This document shows, one piece after another, positions 18,477 to 27,331 of a stretch of 64,000 nucleotides of DNA. Below the pieces are notes generated by a model. That model made no database searches and had not been told where the DNA came from. It saw only the letters and a program-made list of their open reading frames with translations. The stretch is from an uncultured Muribaculum sp. GTDB lineage: Bacteria > Bacteroidota > Bacteroidia > Bacteroidales > Muribaculaceae. Each line of letters starts with the position of its first letter. Positions within the stretch are counted from its first letter, which is position 1. The stretch lies in the NCBI GenBank assembly GCA_910578785.1, contig CAJTSJ010000001.1, positions 62,001 through 126,000 on the forward strand. The letters are read 5' to 3'. Position numbers and translations under genes: made by a program.

Positions 18477-19259
18477 TCAGTTTTTGGCCGGATGGCGCCG
18501 GTGCTTGGTTATAAGTTCCTTGGCAAGAAGCGTATGGCTCGTGGCTCCGCGACTTTCCGGATCGTAGAGCAGTGCCGGAAGTCCGTGCGAAGGAGCTTCG
18601 CTGAGTCGGATGTTGCGGGGAATCACCGTGCTGAACACCATGTCGCCGAAGTGGCCCTTCAGTTCTTCATAAATCTGATTGGCCAGACGCAGACGCGCAT
18701 CATACATAGTCAGCAGGAAGCCTTCTATTTCAAGTTCAGGATTAAGCCTCGATTTGATTATACGTATGGTATTCAGCAGTTTGCTGATACCCTCAAGAGC
18801 AAAATACTCGGCCTGGACAGGTATGATGACCGAATTTGCGGCAGTAAGCGCATTGACCGTGATAAGGCCAAGCGACGGGGAGCAGTCGATTAAGATATAG
18901 TCATATTTGTCTACTATCGGCTTTAACACATTTTGAAGGGTACGTTCTCTGTTTGGCTTATTGACAAGCTCAAGCTCGGCTCCGGCCAAGTCTATTCTCG
19001 AACCTACCAGGTCAAGACCTTCTACACAAGTGGACACTTGCGAACCGTCAATAGGATAGTCGTCGACCAGACATTCATAGATAGACGAAGTCATAACCTT
19101 CGGGTCGATACCATATCCGGATGTGGCGTTGGCCTGAGGGTCGGCGTCGATAATCAGCACCTTCTTACCCTGATTGGCCAGCGAAGCGGCCAGGTTGATC
19201 GTAGTGGTGGTTTTCCCCACTCCGCCCTTCTGATTTGCTATTGCAATAATTTTACCCAT
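18477..19259 (-). CDS. parA: Chromosome partitioning ATPase ParA/Soj
   Basis: 260 aa with the deviant Walker A motif KGGVGKTTTTINLA at residues about 10-23, Walker A' DADPQANAT near 39 and Walker B ILIDCSPSLG near 121. It binds DNA nonspecifically in the ATP form and moves ParB-parS complexes. It is the first gene of the leftward parA-parB-DUF5683-mltD-like operon, with a promoter element at 19281-19288. Family assignment is secure. Confidence 0.96.
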   Translation of the reverse strand: MGKIIAIANQKGGVGKTTTTINLAASLANQGKKVLIIDADPQANATSGYGIDPKVMTSSIYECLVDDYPIDGSQVSTCVEGLDLVGSRIDLAGAELELVNKPNRERTLQNVLKPIVDKYDYILIDCSPSLGLITVNALTAANSVIIPVQAEYFALEGISKLLNTIRIIKSRLNPELEIEGFLLTMYDARLRLANQIYEELKGHFGDMVFSTVIPRNIRLSEAPSHGLPALLYDPESRGATSHTLLAKELITKHRRHPAKN

Positions 19260-19280
19260 AGATAGTTACAATTTGCATCA

Positions 19281-19288
19281 CAAAGATA
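19281..19288 (-). promoter_or_regulatory. Promoter -7 element for the parAB operon
   Basis: Reads TATCTTTG on the minus strand, an exact TAnnTTTG match, 21 bp before the parA start. A TTTG lies upstream at 19301-19304 but only 12 bp away, so the -33 element is uncertain. Confidence 0.55.
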
Positions 19289-19493
19289 AATAATTCTATT
19301 CAAACAGCCTCCAATTTCACCTCATCAATTTACGTTAAATGTTGATAAGTGGCACTGTTTGTTAATAACTCCGCCACGCTCCCCCCCGACGGCTCTGACA
19401 TTGCGCCCGCAGGTCAATGCTGTTTATAGCCAAACCGCACTCACGCACTCCATTCAACACCCCTGCATGCTCCTTATTTCCATATAAAATTCC

Positions 19494-19501
19494 TATCTTT
19501 G
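19494..19501 (+). promoter_or_regulatory. Promoter -7 element for the AlkZ-related gene
   Basis: TATCTTTG, an exact -7 consensus match, 46 bp before the start codon. No convincing -33 element is seen. Confidence 0.5.
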
Positions 19502-19505
19502 CCTA

Positions 19506-19535
19506 CAGATAAAACAGATAAAACAGATAAAACAG
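19506..19535 (+). repeat. 9-bp tandem repeat in a 5' leader
   Basis: CAGATAAAA is repeated three times in a row, followed by CAG (3.3 copies). It lies between the -7 element at 19494-19501 and the start codon at 19548, at about the expected transcription start. Confidence 0.85.
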
Positions 19536-19547
19536 CCGCGCCATAAC

Positions 19548-20231
19548 ATGATATCGTCAAAAGAACAACTCGAAAAAGCCGCGCTCCGCTACGGGCTTTT
19601 ACCATTCTTCTCCAATAAAATACCCGGATTTTCAGTAGAAGAGATGGCGGCCCCGGGAATGCTCTTCGGCGAAGGACGCGATGATTACGGATGCTGGGAA
19701 TGGAAAGGTCCGGTAATCAGGGAGCAGACAACTGCCTATGGAAAGTTTTTCCGCAAGAAAGCCGGATTTGTGTCGCTTGATCTATATCCCGACTTCATCA
19801 ACTACCGCCGGCACGCCTACCCTGTCGATCAGGAGTCGACAGAAGCTATGATTCTCGACACAATCCGCGAACACGAAGGCCTGACTTCGACCGAGCTGAA
19901 AAGAATCATATTCGGGACAGAACAGAAGCCCCGGACACTCAAATGTCTGGCAGATTGCGCCAAGCCGAAACGCCAAAGCCTCGAAAGCCCGCTCCAGCGG
20001 TTGCAGATGGGCGGACGCCTGCTCATAGCCGACTTTGAATATAAACACACCGCGCAAGGCAACCGCTACGGATGGGGAGTGGCGCTATATTCCACTCCCG
20101 AAATTTGGTTTGGCAAAAGCATAGCCGACATCAGACGCTCGCCCGAAGAATCCTTCAACCTGCTTGTCGACAAGCTGCAGAGACTGTTACCCGGAGCCGA
20201 CAGAAAGCTGATTGAACACATCGTCTCATGA
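19548..20231 (+). CDS. AlkZ-related protein (probable winged-helix DNA-binding)
   Basis: 227 aa, cytosolic, no signal peptide. The general pattern (MISSKEQLEKAALRYGLLPFF, then MAAPGMLFG and CWEWKGPVI, a central LTSTELKRIIFG helix-turn-helix-like segment near residue 112, and SPLQRLQMGGRLLIADFEY) resembles proteins annotated as AlkZ-related in anaerobes. AlkZ is a DNA glycosylase that unhooks interstrand crosslinks, but its catalytic Gln-x-Gln motif is not evident here, so enzyme activity is doubtful. It has its own promoter and is followed by a GH25 gene. Confidence 0.5.
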   Translation: MISSKEQLEKAALRYGLLPFFSNKIPGFSVEEMAAPGMLFGEGRDDYGCWEWKGPVIREQTTAYGKFFRKKAGFVSLDLYPDFINYRRHAYPVDQESTEAMILDTIREHEGLTSTELKRIIFGTEQKPRTLKCLADCAKPKRQSLESPLQRLQMGGRLLIADFEYKHTAQGNRYGWGVALYSTPEIWFGKSIADIRRSPEESFNLLVDKLQRLLPGADRKLIEHIVS

Positions 20232-20305
20232 CCAATCCAAGGCCGGATAAACGTCGATTTTAAGCATTCCTGCAAGATTGATGGCCAATCTATGATATTT
20301 TTGGT

Positions 20306-20313
20306 TAACTTTG
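20306..20313 (+). promoter_or_regulatory. Promoter -7 element directly before the GH25 gene
   Basis: TAACTTTG, exact TAnnTTTG match, ending 6 bp before the ATG at 20320. If used, transcription would begin at about the start codon, giving an almost leaderless mRNA. No good -33 element. Confidence 0.4.
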
Positions 20314-20319
20314 CAACGA

Positions 20320-21057
20320 ATGAAGAAGCGCGCAGGCATAATGGCAATTATTTTGGCGATAGCTCTTTTAGGAGCCATCGGAATATACCATGTATACATT
20401 CGCATCTCCTCGTCGCCAATTGAACTGAGCAAAGAGCGCTATCCGATATCCGGATTTGACTTCTCGGCCCACAACGGATTCATTGATTTCCAAAGGCTGG
20501 CGGAAGACTCTATCGACTTCGTGATTCTGAAAGCCACGGAAGGAACCACCTTCAAGGACTCTCGCTTCAACGCCAACTACCGCAACGCCAGGCGAGCCGG
20601 AATCCCGGTAATCGGCGCATACCACTTCTTCCGGTTCGACACCGACGGCGAGATGCAGGCCATCAACTTCATCAACAGCCTGCAGGGAAAGACAGTCGAC
20701 ATGCCTCTGGTGATAGACCTCGAGGAATGGACAAATCCGCGCGACATATATACTCACGACGTGCTCCAGCGTCTGAAATCTATGATCCGATATATCGAGT
20801 CAAACGGATATACCGTAATGTTCTATACCAACAAGGACGGCTACCAGCGGTTCATACGCGAGTACTTCAACGACTATCCGCTATGGATATGTTCATTCAC
20901 CGACCCTCCGTTGGGACTCTCGGAAAATGACGAATGGCAATTATGGCAATATAGCCATCGGGGATGGATCAGCGCATGCAACACGTCGGTGGACCTCAAC
21001 ACTTTCAACGGGTCGCGGCAGGAATGGGAACAATGGCTCCGGTCATCGACTTTTTAG
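20320..21057 (+). CDS. GH25 lysozyme
   Basis: Cuts the MurNAc-GlcNAc bond of peptidoglycan. The ATG at 20320 is preferred over an in-frame TTG at 20311. The 245 aa protein starts with a Lys-rich tip and a membrane segment (AGIMAIILAIALLGAIGIYHVY) that acts as signal peptide or anchor. The GH25 domain begins at GFDFSAHNG, where the first Asp is catalytic, and shows FVILKATEGTTFKD, AGIPVIGAYHFFRF and LVIDLEEW with the Asp/Glu pair of the active site. The C-terminal EWQLWQYSHRG and VDLNTFNG motifs are typical. A P-loop kinase gene follows. Confidence 0.93.
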   Translation: MKKRAGIMAIILAIALLGAIGIYHVYIRISSSPIELSKERYPISGFDFSAHNGFIDFQRLAEDSIDFVILKATEGTTFKDSRFNANYRNARRAGIPVIGAYHFFRFDTDGEMQAINFINSLQGKTVDMPLVIDLEEWTNPRDIYTHDVLQRLKSMIRYIESNGYTVMFYTNKDGYQRFIREYFNDYPLWICSFTDPPLGLSENDEWQLWQYSHRGWISACNTSVDLNTFNGSRQEWEQWLRSSTF

Positions 21058-21089
21058 AACAACCGACCACACCACGTACTACACAGAAT

Positions 21090-21602
21090 ATGGCTAAAGG
21101 ACACGTAAAACTGCTTTGCGGAATAAGCGGTTCAGGCAAAACCACATACGCCGACCGGCTTGTCGGTCGGCACAATTACATCAAACTCTCTATCGACGAA
21201 TTCATGTGGAAAGACCACGGAGAGTGCGGGGTCGACTACCCGATGGAGGAATACCGCAGACGATACGCCCAAAGCGAACTGTCATTGCAGAGGCAGCTCG
21301 TCAAGCATGTCCGCGACGGACGTGACGTCGTGCTCGACATGACATTCTGCCACCGCCAAAAGCGCGACATATACCGTGACCTGCTTAATGCCAACGATGC
21401 AGATTACGAACTGGTATACTTCCCGATAGATTTCGCCACCGCATGGGAGCGCATCGACCGCCGCAACAATGACAAACCCGGACCTAACAAGGCCCGGGTC
21501 ACAAAAGAGATGCTGACTCAGTTCTATAACGGATTTGAACGTCCCGCCGGCGATGAAGTCTACCGGACTGCGTCGAGCGAATCCATTGAGGGCGATTCGT
21601 AG
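21090..21602 (+). CDS. P-loop kinase / AAA-family ATPase (zeta-toxin/PNK-like)
   Basis: 170 aa from the ATG at 21090; longer starts would overlap the GH25 gene with unconserved sequence. The Walker A motif LCGISGSGKTTYADRL is at the N-terminus, followed by LSIDEFMW, DVVLDMTFCHRQKR and WERIDRRNN. This layout matches small kinases related to T4 polynucleotide kinase and zeta toxins (AAA_33). The phosphate acceptor is unknown, and no antitoxin gene is adjacent. The last 43 bp overlap the 3' end of the GH67 gene on the other strand. Confidence 0.8.
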   Translation: MAKGHVKLLCGISGSGKTTYADRLVGRHNYIKLSIDEFMWKDHGECGVDYPMEEYRRRYAQSELSLQRQLVKHVRDGRDVVLDMTFCHRQKRDIYRDLLNANDADYELVYFPIDFATAWERIDRRNNDKPGPNKARVTKEMLTQFYNGFERPAGDEVYRTASSESIEGDS

Positions 21603-23575
21603 TTGGTGATTCCGAGATTGACCTTCTTCATTGCGTCAAGAGTGTGTTCCGGAGCTTCTACGTCTTTAGGGAAAGGCATGTTGGAATACTGCTGGAAATA
21701 TAGCAGACATGCATCCTTCCACCAGCGGGCATCACGGGCCTGCGCTATCAGACGTCGGCTGACGTCCTGATGCAGAGCCTCGTCGACATACGGCTTGGCC
21801 GAATCCCATACCGACTGATATCGCTTGACCGCGTCATATCCTGATTCATAATGACGGCAAAGGGTGTTCCACATCGTATCGCCTGACTTAAGAGTCTTGT
21901 TCCATGGCACATGGTGGAACCACAGCAGGAACTCCTCTGGACACTGGTCTGCATCGTTCAGTACTCCGGCAAGCGAGTCGGGATACTGCGACACAGCTCC
22001 GGAACCCGACAATGTACGGTCAAAACCGAGTCCTGCCGAGTCGGCGCGATGGTAGTATTTAGGCAGCCAGTCAGGACGCGCTCCCGGCACATCGCACCAT
22101 GGTTCAGGGCCATAATGGTGTCCGAATGCAAACAGATGATGAAGTCCCATCGGCATCATATAGTCCACCACGGCTTCGCGGCTCGTAACCATCATGTCGA
22201 CAAGTCCCGACTTGACATTTTCCGGCATATCATCCTCTACCACCGTCAGTTCAAGCCATTCACGGGCTATAGTCGATGCATCCTCGTCCGGATTCCATGC
22301 CAGACGGCCGAAGGCATACCAGTTAGCCTGAGCGAACGGATGTCCGGTCCAGTTGGAGTCATCGCCTACGTTAGCCACTCCCGCGACTGCCGAAATGCTT
22401 TCAGGCGACACGTATTCAAAGAATTCTTTCCACATCGGGGCAAGATAGGCTATGTGGTTGGAGTGGCCCAGATATTCCTGGGTCACCTGAAATTCAGCCA
22501 TCTGTTTGGTGGCGGGCATAGCTCCGAACAACGGGCTGTAAGGTTCCCGGGGCTGAAAATCGACAGGGCCGTTCTTTATCTGGACAATCACATTGGGGGC
22601 AAACTGGCCGTCAAGCGGTTCAAACTCCACATAAGCCTGTTTGGCACGGTCCGGATCAGAAGGAGAATACACGAACGAGCGCCACATGACTATACCTCCA
22701 TGAGGCTTCAGAGCCTCGGCAAGCATGTTGGCTCCGTCGGCGTGCGAACGTCCGAAGTCGCACGGTCCGGGCTGTCCCTCTGAATTGGCTTTTACCAGAA
22801 ATCCGCCGAAGTCAGGAATCAGCGAATAGACCTCGTCGGCCTTATTTTTCCACCACTTGGCCACACCCTTGTCAAGAGGGTCGGCCGTGGATAGCCCGTC
22901 GAGCTGCATCGGCGACGCGAAATTGACCGACAGATACACCCTGATTCCATAATGACGGAATATATCGGCAAGCTTGGCCACTTTCAGCAAATAGTCGTGC
23001 GACAGTATCTTTGACGACGCGTTCACATTGTTAAGGACCGTACCGTTTATGCCGATTGAGGCGTTGACCCGTGCATACTCTCGATAGCGGGGCGACTCGA
23101 CATCGGGAAGTTCATCCCACTTCCACAGGCTGTGCCCGGCATAACCGCGTTCGATTGTGCCGTCAAGATTGTCCCAATGGTTGAGTATGCGCAGATCATA
23201 CCGTGGCACATCTGTTATCTCGGTGTCCACCGATTGTCCGCTATCCTGCTTGCGGAGCAGGTAATATGCCCCGTAGAGCAGACCCGAAGGCTCCGACGCC
23301 GACAGTGTAAGCCCCCCCTCCGAAGGTATGATTCTGAATCCGTCGCGCCCGAGCGCCTTATCCTTCTTCAACACCATTTTTACGGGAGCGCCGTGCCAAC
23401 TGTCACGAAGCTCCCCGACGGCAACGGCCACAACCGAATCCTTAGACTTGGGCGAAGTGATTTCAGGCGATGTTCCGCCTGTGGCTTGCTGCGGGAGCCA
23501 CAATTTCGTGCCGTCGTAAGCCCAAGCGCCAATTGCGCAGATGATGGCCGCCAACGAGATTAAATAACGATTCAT
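21560..23575 (-). CDS. GH67 alpha-glucuronidase
   Basis: Removes (4-O-methyl-)glucuronic acid from the non-reducing end of xylo-oligosaccharides. 671 aa, full length, with a signal peptide (MNRYLISLAAIICAIGAWA), so probably periplasmic. It shows the N-terminal domain up to about residue 130, then the TIM barrel with RILNHWDNLDGTIERGYAG and FLVKANSEGQPGP (acid Glu), FEPLDGQF and IVQIKNGPVDFQPREP (catalytic Asp/Glu pair), and a helical C-terminal domain. It is the last gene of the xylan cluster, 78 bp after the GH43 gene. Confidence 0.94.
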   Translation of the reverse strand: MNRYLISLAAIICAIGAWAYDGTKLWLPQQATGGTSPEITSPKSKDSVVAVAVGELRDSWHGAPVKMVLKKDKALGRDGFRIIPSEGGLTLSASEPSGLLYGAYYLLRKQDSGQSVDTEITDVPRYDLRILNHWDNLDGTIERGYAGHSLWKWDELPDVESPRYREYARVNASIGINGTVLNNVNASSKILSHDYLLKVAKLADIFRHYGIRVYLSVNFASPMQLDGLSTADPLDKGVAKWWKNKADEVYSLIPDFGGFLVKANSEGQPGPCDFGRSHADGANMLAEALKPHGGIVMWRSFVYSPSDPDRAKQAYVEFEPLDGQFAPNVIVQIKNGPVDFQPREPYSPLFGAMPATKQMAEFQVTQEYLGHSNHIAYLAPMWKEFFEYVSPESISAVAGVANVGDDSNWTGHPFAQANWYAFGRLAWNPDEDASTIAREWLELTVVEDDMPENVKSGLVDMMVTSREAVVDYMMPMGLHHLFAFGHHYGPEPWCDVPGARPDWLPKYYHRADSAGLGFDRTLSGSGAVSQYPDSLAGVLNDADQCPEEFLLWFHHVPWNKTLKSGDTMWNTLCRHYESGYDAVKRYQSVWDSAKPYVDEALHQDVSRRLIAQARDARWWKDACLLYFQQYSNMPFPKDVEAPEHTLDAMKKVNLGITNYESPSMDSLDAVR

Positions 23576-23653
23576 CAGTCTATTGATTATTAATTGAGGA
23601 CGTGCTTAAGATCTTTGTCGTTAAACACGCCCTCAATGTGTCAGTACATCTTA

Positions 23654-24628
23654 TTATTCAGCAGAACCGCCTCCGTCTATGGTCTTGATGCGGCCGTCGG
23701 CATCATACTCTATCTCGCACACTTTCAGACTGCGGAGCCATGACTTGCCGCCCGAAGGCACACTGTCATGATGGAACAGATACCACTTGCCCTTATATTC
23801 TACGATACTGTGGTGTGTGGTCCACCCTACTACCGGAGTCAATATGACGCCCTGGTACACAAACGGTCCGTAAGGATTGTCGCCGATGGCGTAGCATAGC
23901 AGGTGGGAATCGCCGGTAGAATAAGAGAAGTAATATTTGCCGTTGTACTTATGAACCCAGCTTGCTTCAAAGAATCTATGCGGGTCATTGGCCTTAAGAG
24001 GCTCACCGTTTTCATCGACTACAAGAACCGGACGCGGTTCCTCGGCAAACTGAAGCATATCTTTGGTCAGACGCACAACGCGGCTCGGCAATGCCGGCTC
24101 GTCGCCCTCGGGCAGGATGGCCGATTCAAGAGCCTTGTTGTCGCGGTAGCGCTGAAGCTGTCCGCCCCACAGTCCGCCGAAGTAAAGATAATATTCACCG
24201 TCTTCCGGAAACACGCAGATGTCCATACTGTAACTGCCGCGTATCGGATCAGGTTGCGGGATGAACGGTCCTTCGGGGCGGTCCGCGATGGCCACTCCGA
24301 TACGGAATATGTCAGTCTTGTCCTTAAGCGGGAAGTACAGATAGTATTTACCGTCCTTCTCAGCCACGTCGCTGTCCCAGAGCTGACGGCCCGCCCATGG
24401 AATGTCGGCGATGTCGAGTGCCTTGCCGTGGTCTATCACCTCGCCCTCCATCGGATCGTCGGTCGAAAGCACATGGCTGTCCTTCATCACATACTGGTCG
24501 CCGTTGTCATTCTCGACATTTTCACATTCCCAGTCATGCGAAGGATATATATAGATTCGGTCGTTGAACACGTGTACCGAAGGGTCTGCCATATAGTCGG
24601 CAGGAAAAAGATATCTCATTTTAGTCAT
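23654..24628 (-). CDS. GH43 beta-xylosidase/arabinofuranosidase (GH43_1-like)
   Basis: 324 aa without a signal peptide, so it probably acts on imported xylo-oligosaccharides in the cytosol. The five-bladed propeller catalytic triad is visible: base Asp in YMADPSVHVF, the second Asp in LWDSDVAEKDGKYYLYFP, and the acid Glu in FFEASWVHKYNGKYYFSYS. The start could be Met1 or Met4 (24619). It lies downstream of GH10 after 99 bp that contain a hairpin and a promoter-like element at 24631-24638, so it may have partly independent expression with GH67. Confidence 0.92.
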   Translation of the reverse strand: MTKMRYLFPADYMADPSVHVFNDRIYIYPSHDWECENVENDNGDQYVMKDSHVLSTDDPMEGEVIDHGKALDIADIPWAGRQLWDSDVAEKDGKYYLYFPLKDKTDIFRIGVAIADRPEGPFIPQPDPIRGSYSMDICVFPEDGEYYLYFGGLWGGQLQRYRDNKALESAILPEGDEPALPSRVVRLTKDMLQFAEEPRPVLVVDENGEPLKANDPHRFFEASWVHKYNGKYYFSYSTGDSHLLCYAIGDNPYGPFVYQGVILTPVVGWTTHHSIVEYKGKWYLFHHDSVPSGGKSWLRSLKVCEIEYDADGRIKTIDGGGSAE

Positions 24629-24630
24629 TG

Positions 24631-24638
24631 CAAATATA
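24631..24638 (-). promoter_or_regulatory. Promoter -7 element directly before the GH43 gene
   Basis: Reads TATATTTG on the minus strand, an exact TAnnTTTG match, 2 bp from the first ATG and 11 bp from the second (24619). Transcripts from it would have almost no leader, which would favour the second ATG. Confidence 0.4.
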
Positions 24639-24676
24639 GTCTTTAAAATAAATGTCGTTTTTTTTTAACAGGAAGA

Positions 24677-24696
24677 GGCCGCTACGTATAGCGGCC
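24677..24696. terminator. Hairpin between GH10 and GH43 genes
   Basis: Perfect 8-bp stem GGCCGCTA-CGTA-TAGCGGCC. On the transcribed minus strand the stem is followed by a pyrimidine-rich stretch rather than a clean T run, so it may only attenuate or protect the upstream mRNA. Confidence 0.5.
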
Positions 24697-24727
24697 GACT
24701 CCCATACATATAATTACGCCCTATTTT

Positions 24728-25858
24728 TTACTTGCTCTCCTGAGAAGATGCGATTACATCCTGAAGGAAGGGCTTGAGTTCGTAGTTACGGTCGATAAGA
24801 AGCGGGTAGTCCTTACGTCCCGGAACAGGCCAGCCGTTTTTCCACGAGTCGCCGTCGCTTACACCCCATGCGATAACACGGTCGATTGAGTCGGCATTGC
24901 GCAGAAGCACTTCAAGCACACCGGCCATACGTTCATTCCATTGAGCCGAAACTTCTGAGGGAAGGCTGTCGGGATACGGATTCAGCGATTTGCGGAAAGC
25001 TACAGTATCGGAAACGTTGGCTGAATGGGTCAGCGTGGGAAGTGCGCTCATGTCCCATTCACTGATGTTAACCTTGCAGCCTGTACCGGCGAAAGCCTTC
25101 AGCGAAGTCTCAAATTCCTCATAAGTAGGATAGTCCATACCCATGTGGCCCTGCATGCCGATAGCGTCTATGCGAAGGCCGCGGCTCTTGAGGTCATTCA
25201 CCATCTTAACCACCGCATCGCGGCGTCCGGCGACATTCATACCGTAGTCGTTGTAGTAGAGTTCGGCATCGGGGTCTGCTTCGTGGGCAAACTGGAATGC
25301 CAGAGGAATGAATTCTTCGCCAAGAATCTGATAGAACTTAGAGTTGCGGTAAGAACCGTCCTCTACAATAGCCTCGTTGACAACGTCCCATCCTTTTATA
25401 CGGCCTTTATAACGTCCTACGACTGCATAGATATGGTCGCGCATACGATTCTTAAGAGTCTCGGCATCCACCTGTCCACCTTTTTCATCAACAAAGAACC
25501 AGGGAGCGCACTGCGAGTGCCAGATAAGGCAGTGGCCTACAGGATACATACCGTTTTCCTCTGCAAACTGAACGAAACGGTCGGCATTGTCCCAGAAAAA
25601 TTCATTTTCCTTCGGATGCAAGCGCTCGCACTTCATCTCATTCTCAGCCACGACGGCATTGAAGTGCTTCTTGACCATAGCCGTACCGAGCGAGTCGCGT
25701 CCCCAGGCCTGGTTGTTATTGATGGCGACACCGATCAGAAACTTATCCTTGAACGCATCCTTAAGAGTAACTTCCTGCGATCCCGAATTAGTGGCGCAGG
25801 ATGTGGCCAGGACAAGCGCCATAGCTCCCGAGGCCAAAAGTGTTGAAAAATGTCTCAT
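24728..25858 (-). CDS. GH10 endo-1,4-beta-xylanase lipoprotein
   Basis: 376 aa. The signal ends in the lipobox LATSC, so the enzyme is lipid-anchored. The GH10 barrel has NEMKCERLHP, the acid/base Glu162 in GWDVVNEAIVEDG and the nucleophile Glu267 in VNISEWDMS, with typical HCLIWHSQCAPWFF. It cuts the xylan backbone into short oligosaccharides, which the neighbouring symporter may import. It starts 18 bp after the symporter gene, in the same transcript. Confidence 0.95.
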   Translation of the reverse strand: MRHFSTLLASGAMALVLATSCATNSGSQEVTLKDAFKDKFLIGVAINNNQAWGRDSLGTAMVKKHFNAVVAENEMKCERLHPKENEFFWDNADRFVQFAEENGMYPVGHCLIWHSQCAPWFFVDEKGGQVDAETLKNRMRDHIYAVVGRYKGRIKGWDVVNEAIVEDGSYRNSKFYQILGEEFIPLAFQFAHEADPDAELYYNDYGMNVAGRRDAVVKMVNDLKSRGLRIDAIGMQGHMGMDYPTYEEFETSLKAFAGTGCKVNISEWDMSALPTLTHSANVSDTVAFRKSLNPYPDSLPSEVSAQWNERMAGVLEVLLRNADSIDRVIAWGVSDGDSWKNGWPVPGRKDYPLLIDRNYELKPFLQDVIASSQESK

Positions 25859-25876
25859 TGTAAAATTGATGATTGG

Positions 25877-27304
25877 TTATTTATTTTTATGTCTTAACTC
25901 TATTTCACGGTTGATAGCGTCGATTCTGTCATCATCCAGCTCATAACGAGAGATTATGAACATCGCCAAAAGCAACAGTACGGCGGGGATAACGGCGATG
26001 AGCCACAGGATGCCCTGTTCCGCAAACGGGGTCTGCGAGGAGGCAAGTGCGTCGAAATCCACAAATCCGAGAACGAGTCCGGGAACCACACCGCCAAGAG
26101 CCATGCCTGCCTTATAGAATATGCCGGTCAAAGCATTGACAATTCCTGAGATGCGCTTGCCGTGGGTGTACTCACCGAAAGATATGACTTCGGGAACCAG
26201 CGCCCACATATATCCGGTAGCAACGATGATGCCGGTCGACTTGACGAACTGCGCTACATACACAAGCCACATGTGCTGCTTAAGGGCATCGATCATCGAG
26301 ATGGCATACATCATGCCCATACCGATGATGGCGGTGACGAGGAAGATATAGAACATTCCCTTTTTGCCGACCTTACGCTTGATATAAGGTATCATCGGCA
26401 TGAATATGAACGCCGGTATCGAGCTTAAGCCCATGAATATCGACAGCTGGCCGGCCGAACCGTGCAGATTGTAGTTGATGTAATACGCTCCTGCGGAATT
26501 GCTTATCGACATCACGGCAAAAGCGGTAATGAAGAAGAACGCAAGTATGCGCAAAGGCTTGTTGCGCACAAATTCAAGCCAGAGGTCGCTGACCTTTACA
26601 TTTTCGGTATCCTTCTTATCCATGACAACGCGTTCGCGGGTCTGCGAGAAACAGAACACCAGCAGTGCGAGTCCGACAAGACCGTAAATGGTCATCGTCG
26701 CAAACCATGCGCCGTCGTTTGACGACAAGTCGGAAGTTTCAGACGGGTCAAACAGTTTGACAATGATAGGAATACCCATTCCCACTGCCAGACCGCCGAC
26801 ATTTGCCATGAACATACGCACCGACGTAAGAATAGTGATTTCATCCGTGTCTCGGCTCAGTGATGCGTTAAGCGCGCCATAAGGCACATTGACCAGCGTA
26901 TAGCACATCGACAGACCCACATAAGTAACATAAGCATACAGCAATGATCCCGAAAAACCGTTCCAGAAACACAGGATTGCAAAACCTGTCAACGGAATAC
27001 CGCCAAGCACAAGATACGAGCGGTACTTACCCAGTTTCGGGTCATGCTTGTCGACAAACGTTCCGACCAGAGGATCCCAGATCACGTCGATTATACGCAC
27101 TATCAGGAACATGATGGCGGCCACGCTCGGCTCCAGTCCATAAACATTGGTGTAAAAGAACAGCAGATACATGCTGATTGTCTGATAAATAAGATTCTGG
27201 GCCAGGTCTCCCGAACCGAATCCTATGCGCTGGAGCCAACTGAGCTTATAAAACCCGTTGCTCGCCATTGCGCCTTTTGGCATTACTGTGTTAACGGCAT
27301 CCAT
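25877..27304 (-). CDS. Sugar:cation symporter, GPH family (MFS)
   Basis: 475 aa with about 12 membrane helices. The start of the transporter domain (RIGFGSGDLAQNLIYQTIS), the loop motif IWDPLVGTFVDKHDPKLGKYR between helices 2 and 3, and the conserved NVPYGALNASLSRDTDE match glycoside-pentoside-hexuronide symporters such as XynT-like transporters. In this context it probably brings xylose or xylo-oligosaccharides across the inner membrane. It lies between the GH35-like and GH10 genes with gaps of 27 and 18 bp, so the three are cotranscribed. Specificity is inference. Confidence 0.92.
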   Translation of the reverse strand: MDAVNTVMPKGAMASNGFYKLSWLQRIGFGSGDLAQNLIYQTISMYLLFFYTNVYGLEPSVAAIMFLIVRIIDVIWDPLVGTFVDKHDPKLGKYRSYLVLGGIPLTGFAILCFWNGFSGSLLYAYVTYVGLSMCYTLVNVPYGALNASLSRDTDEITILTSVRMFMANVGGLAVGMGIPIIVKLFDPSETSDLSSNDGAWFATMTIYGLVGLALLVFCFSQTRERVVMDKKDTENVKVSDLWLEFVRNKPLRILAFFFITAFAVMSISNSAGAYYINYNLHGSAGQLSIFMGLSSIPAFIFMPMIPYIKRKVGKKGMFYIFLVTAIIGMGMMYAISMIDALKQHMWLVYVAQFVKSTGIIVATGYMWALVPEVISFGEYTHGKRISGIVNALTGIFYKAGMALGGVVPGLVLGFVDFDALASSQTPFAEQGILWLIAVIPAVLLLLAMFIISRYELDDDRIDAINREIELRHKNK

Positions 27305-27331
27305 ATTAGTATTTGGTTAAATTATTTATTC

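Noticed and set aside
17534..19259. parS centromere site near parAB
   Set aside because: No canonical GTTTCACGTGAAAC-type site was found; the nearest look-alike (GTTTCACGT at 41292-41300) is only half a site inside the hairpin element.
20964..21089. Longer N-terminus for the P-loop kinase
   Set aside because: The extra 42 residues overlap the GH25 gene and show no conserved pattern; the Walker A motif sits near the start from 21090 as in relatives.
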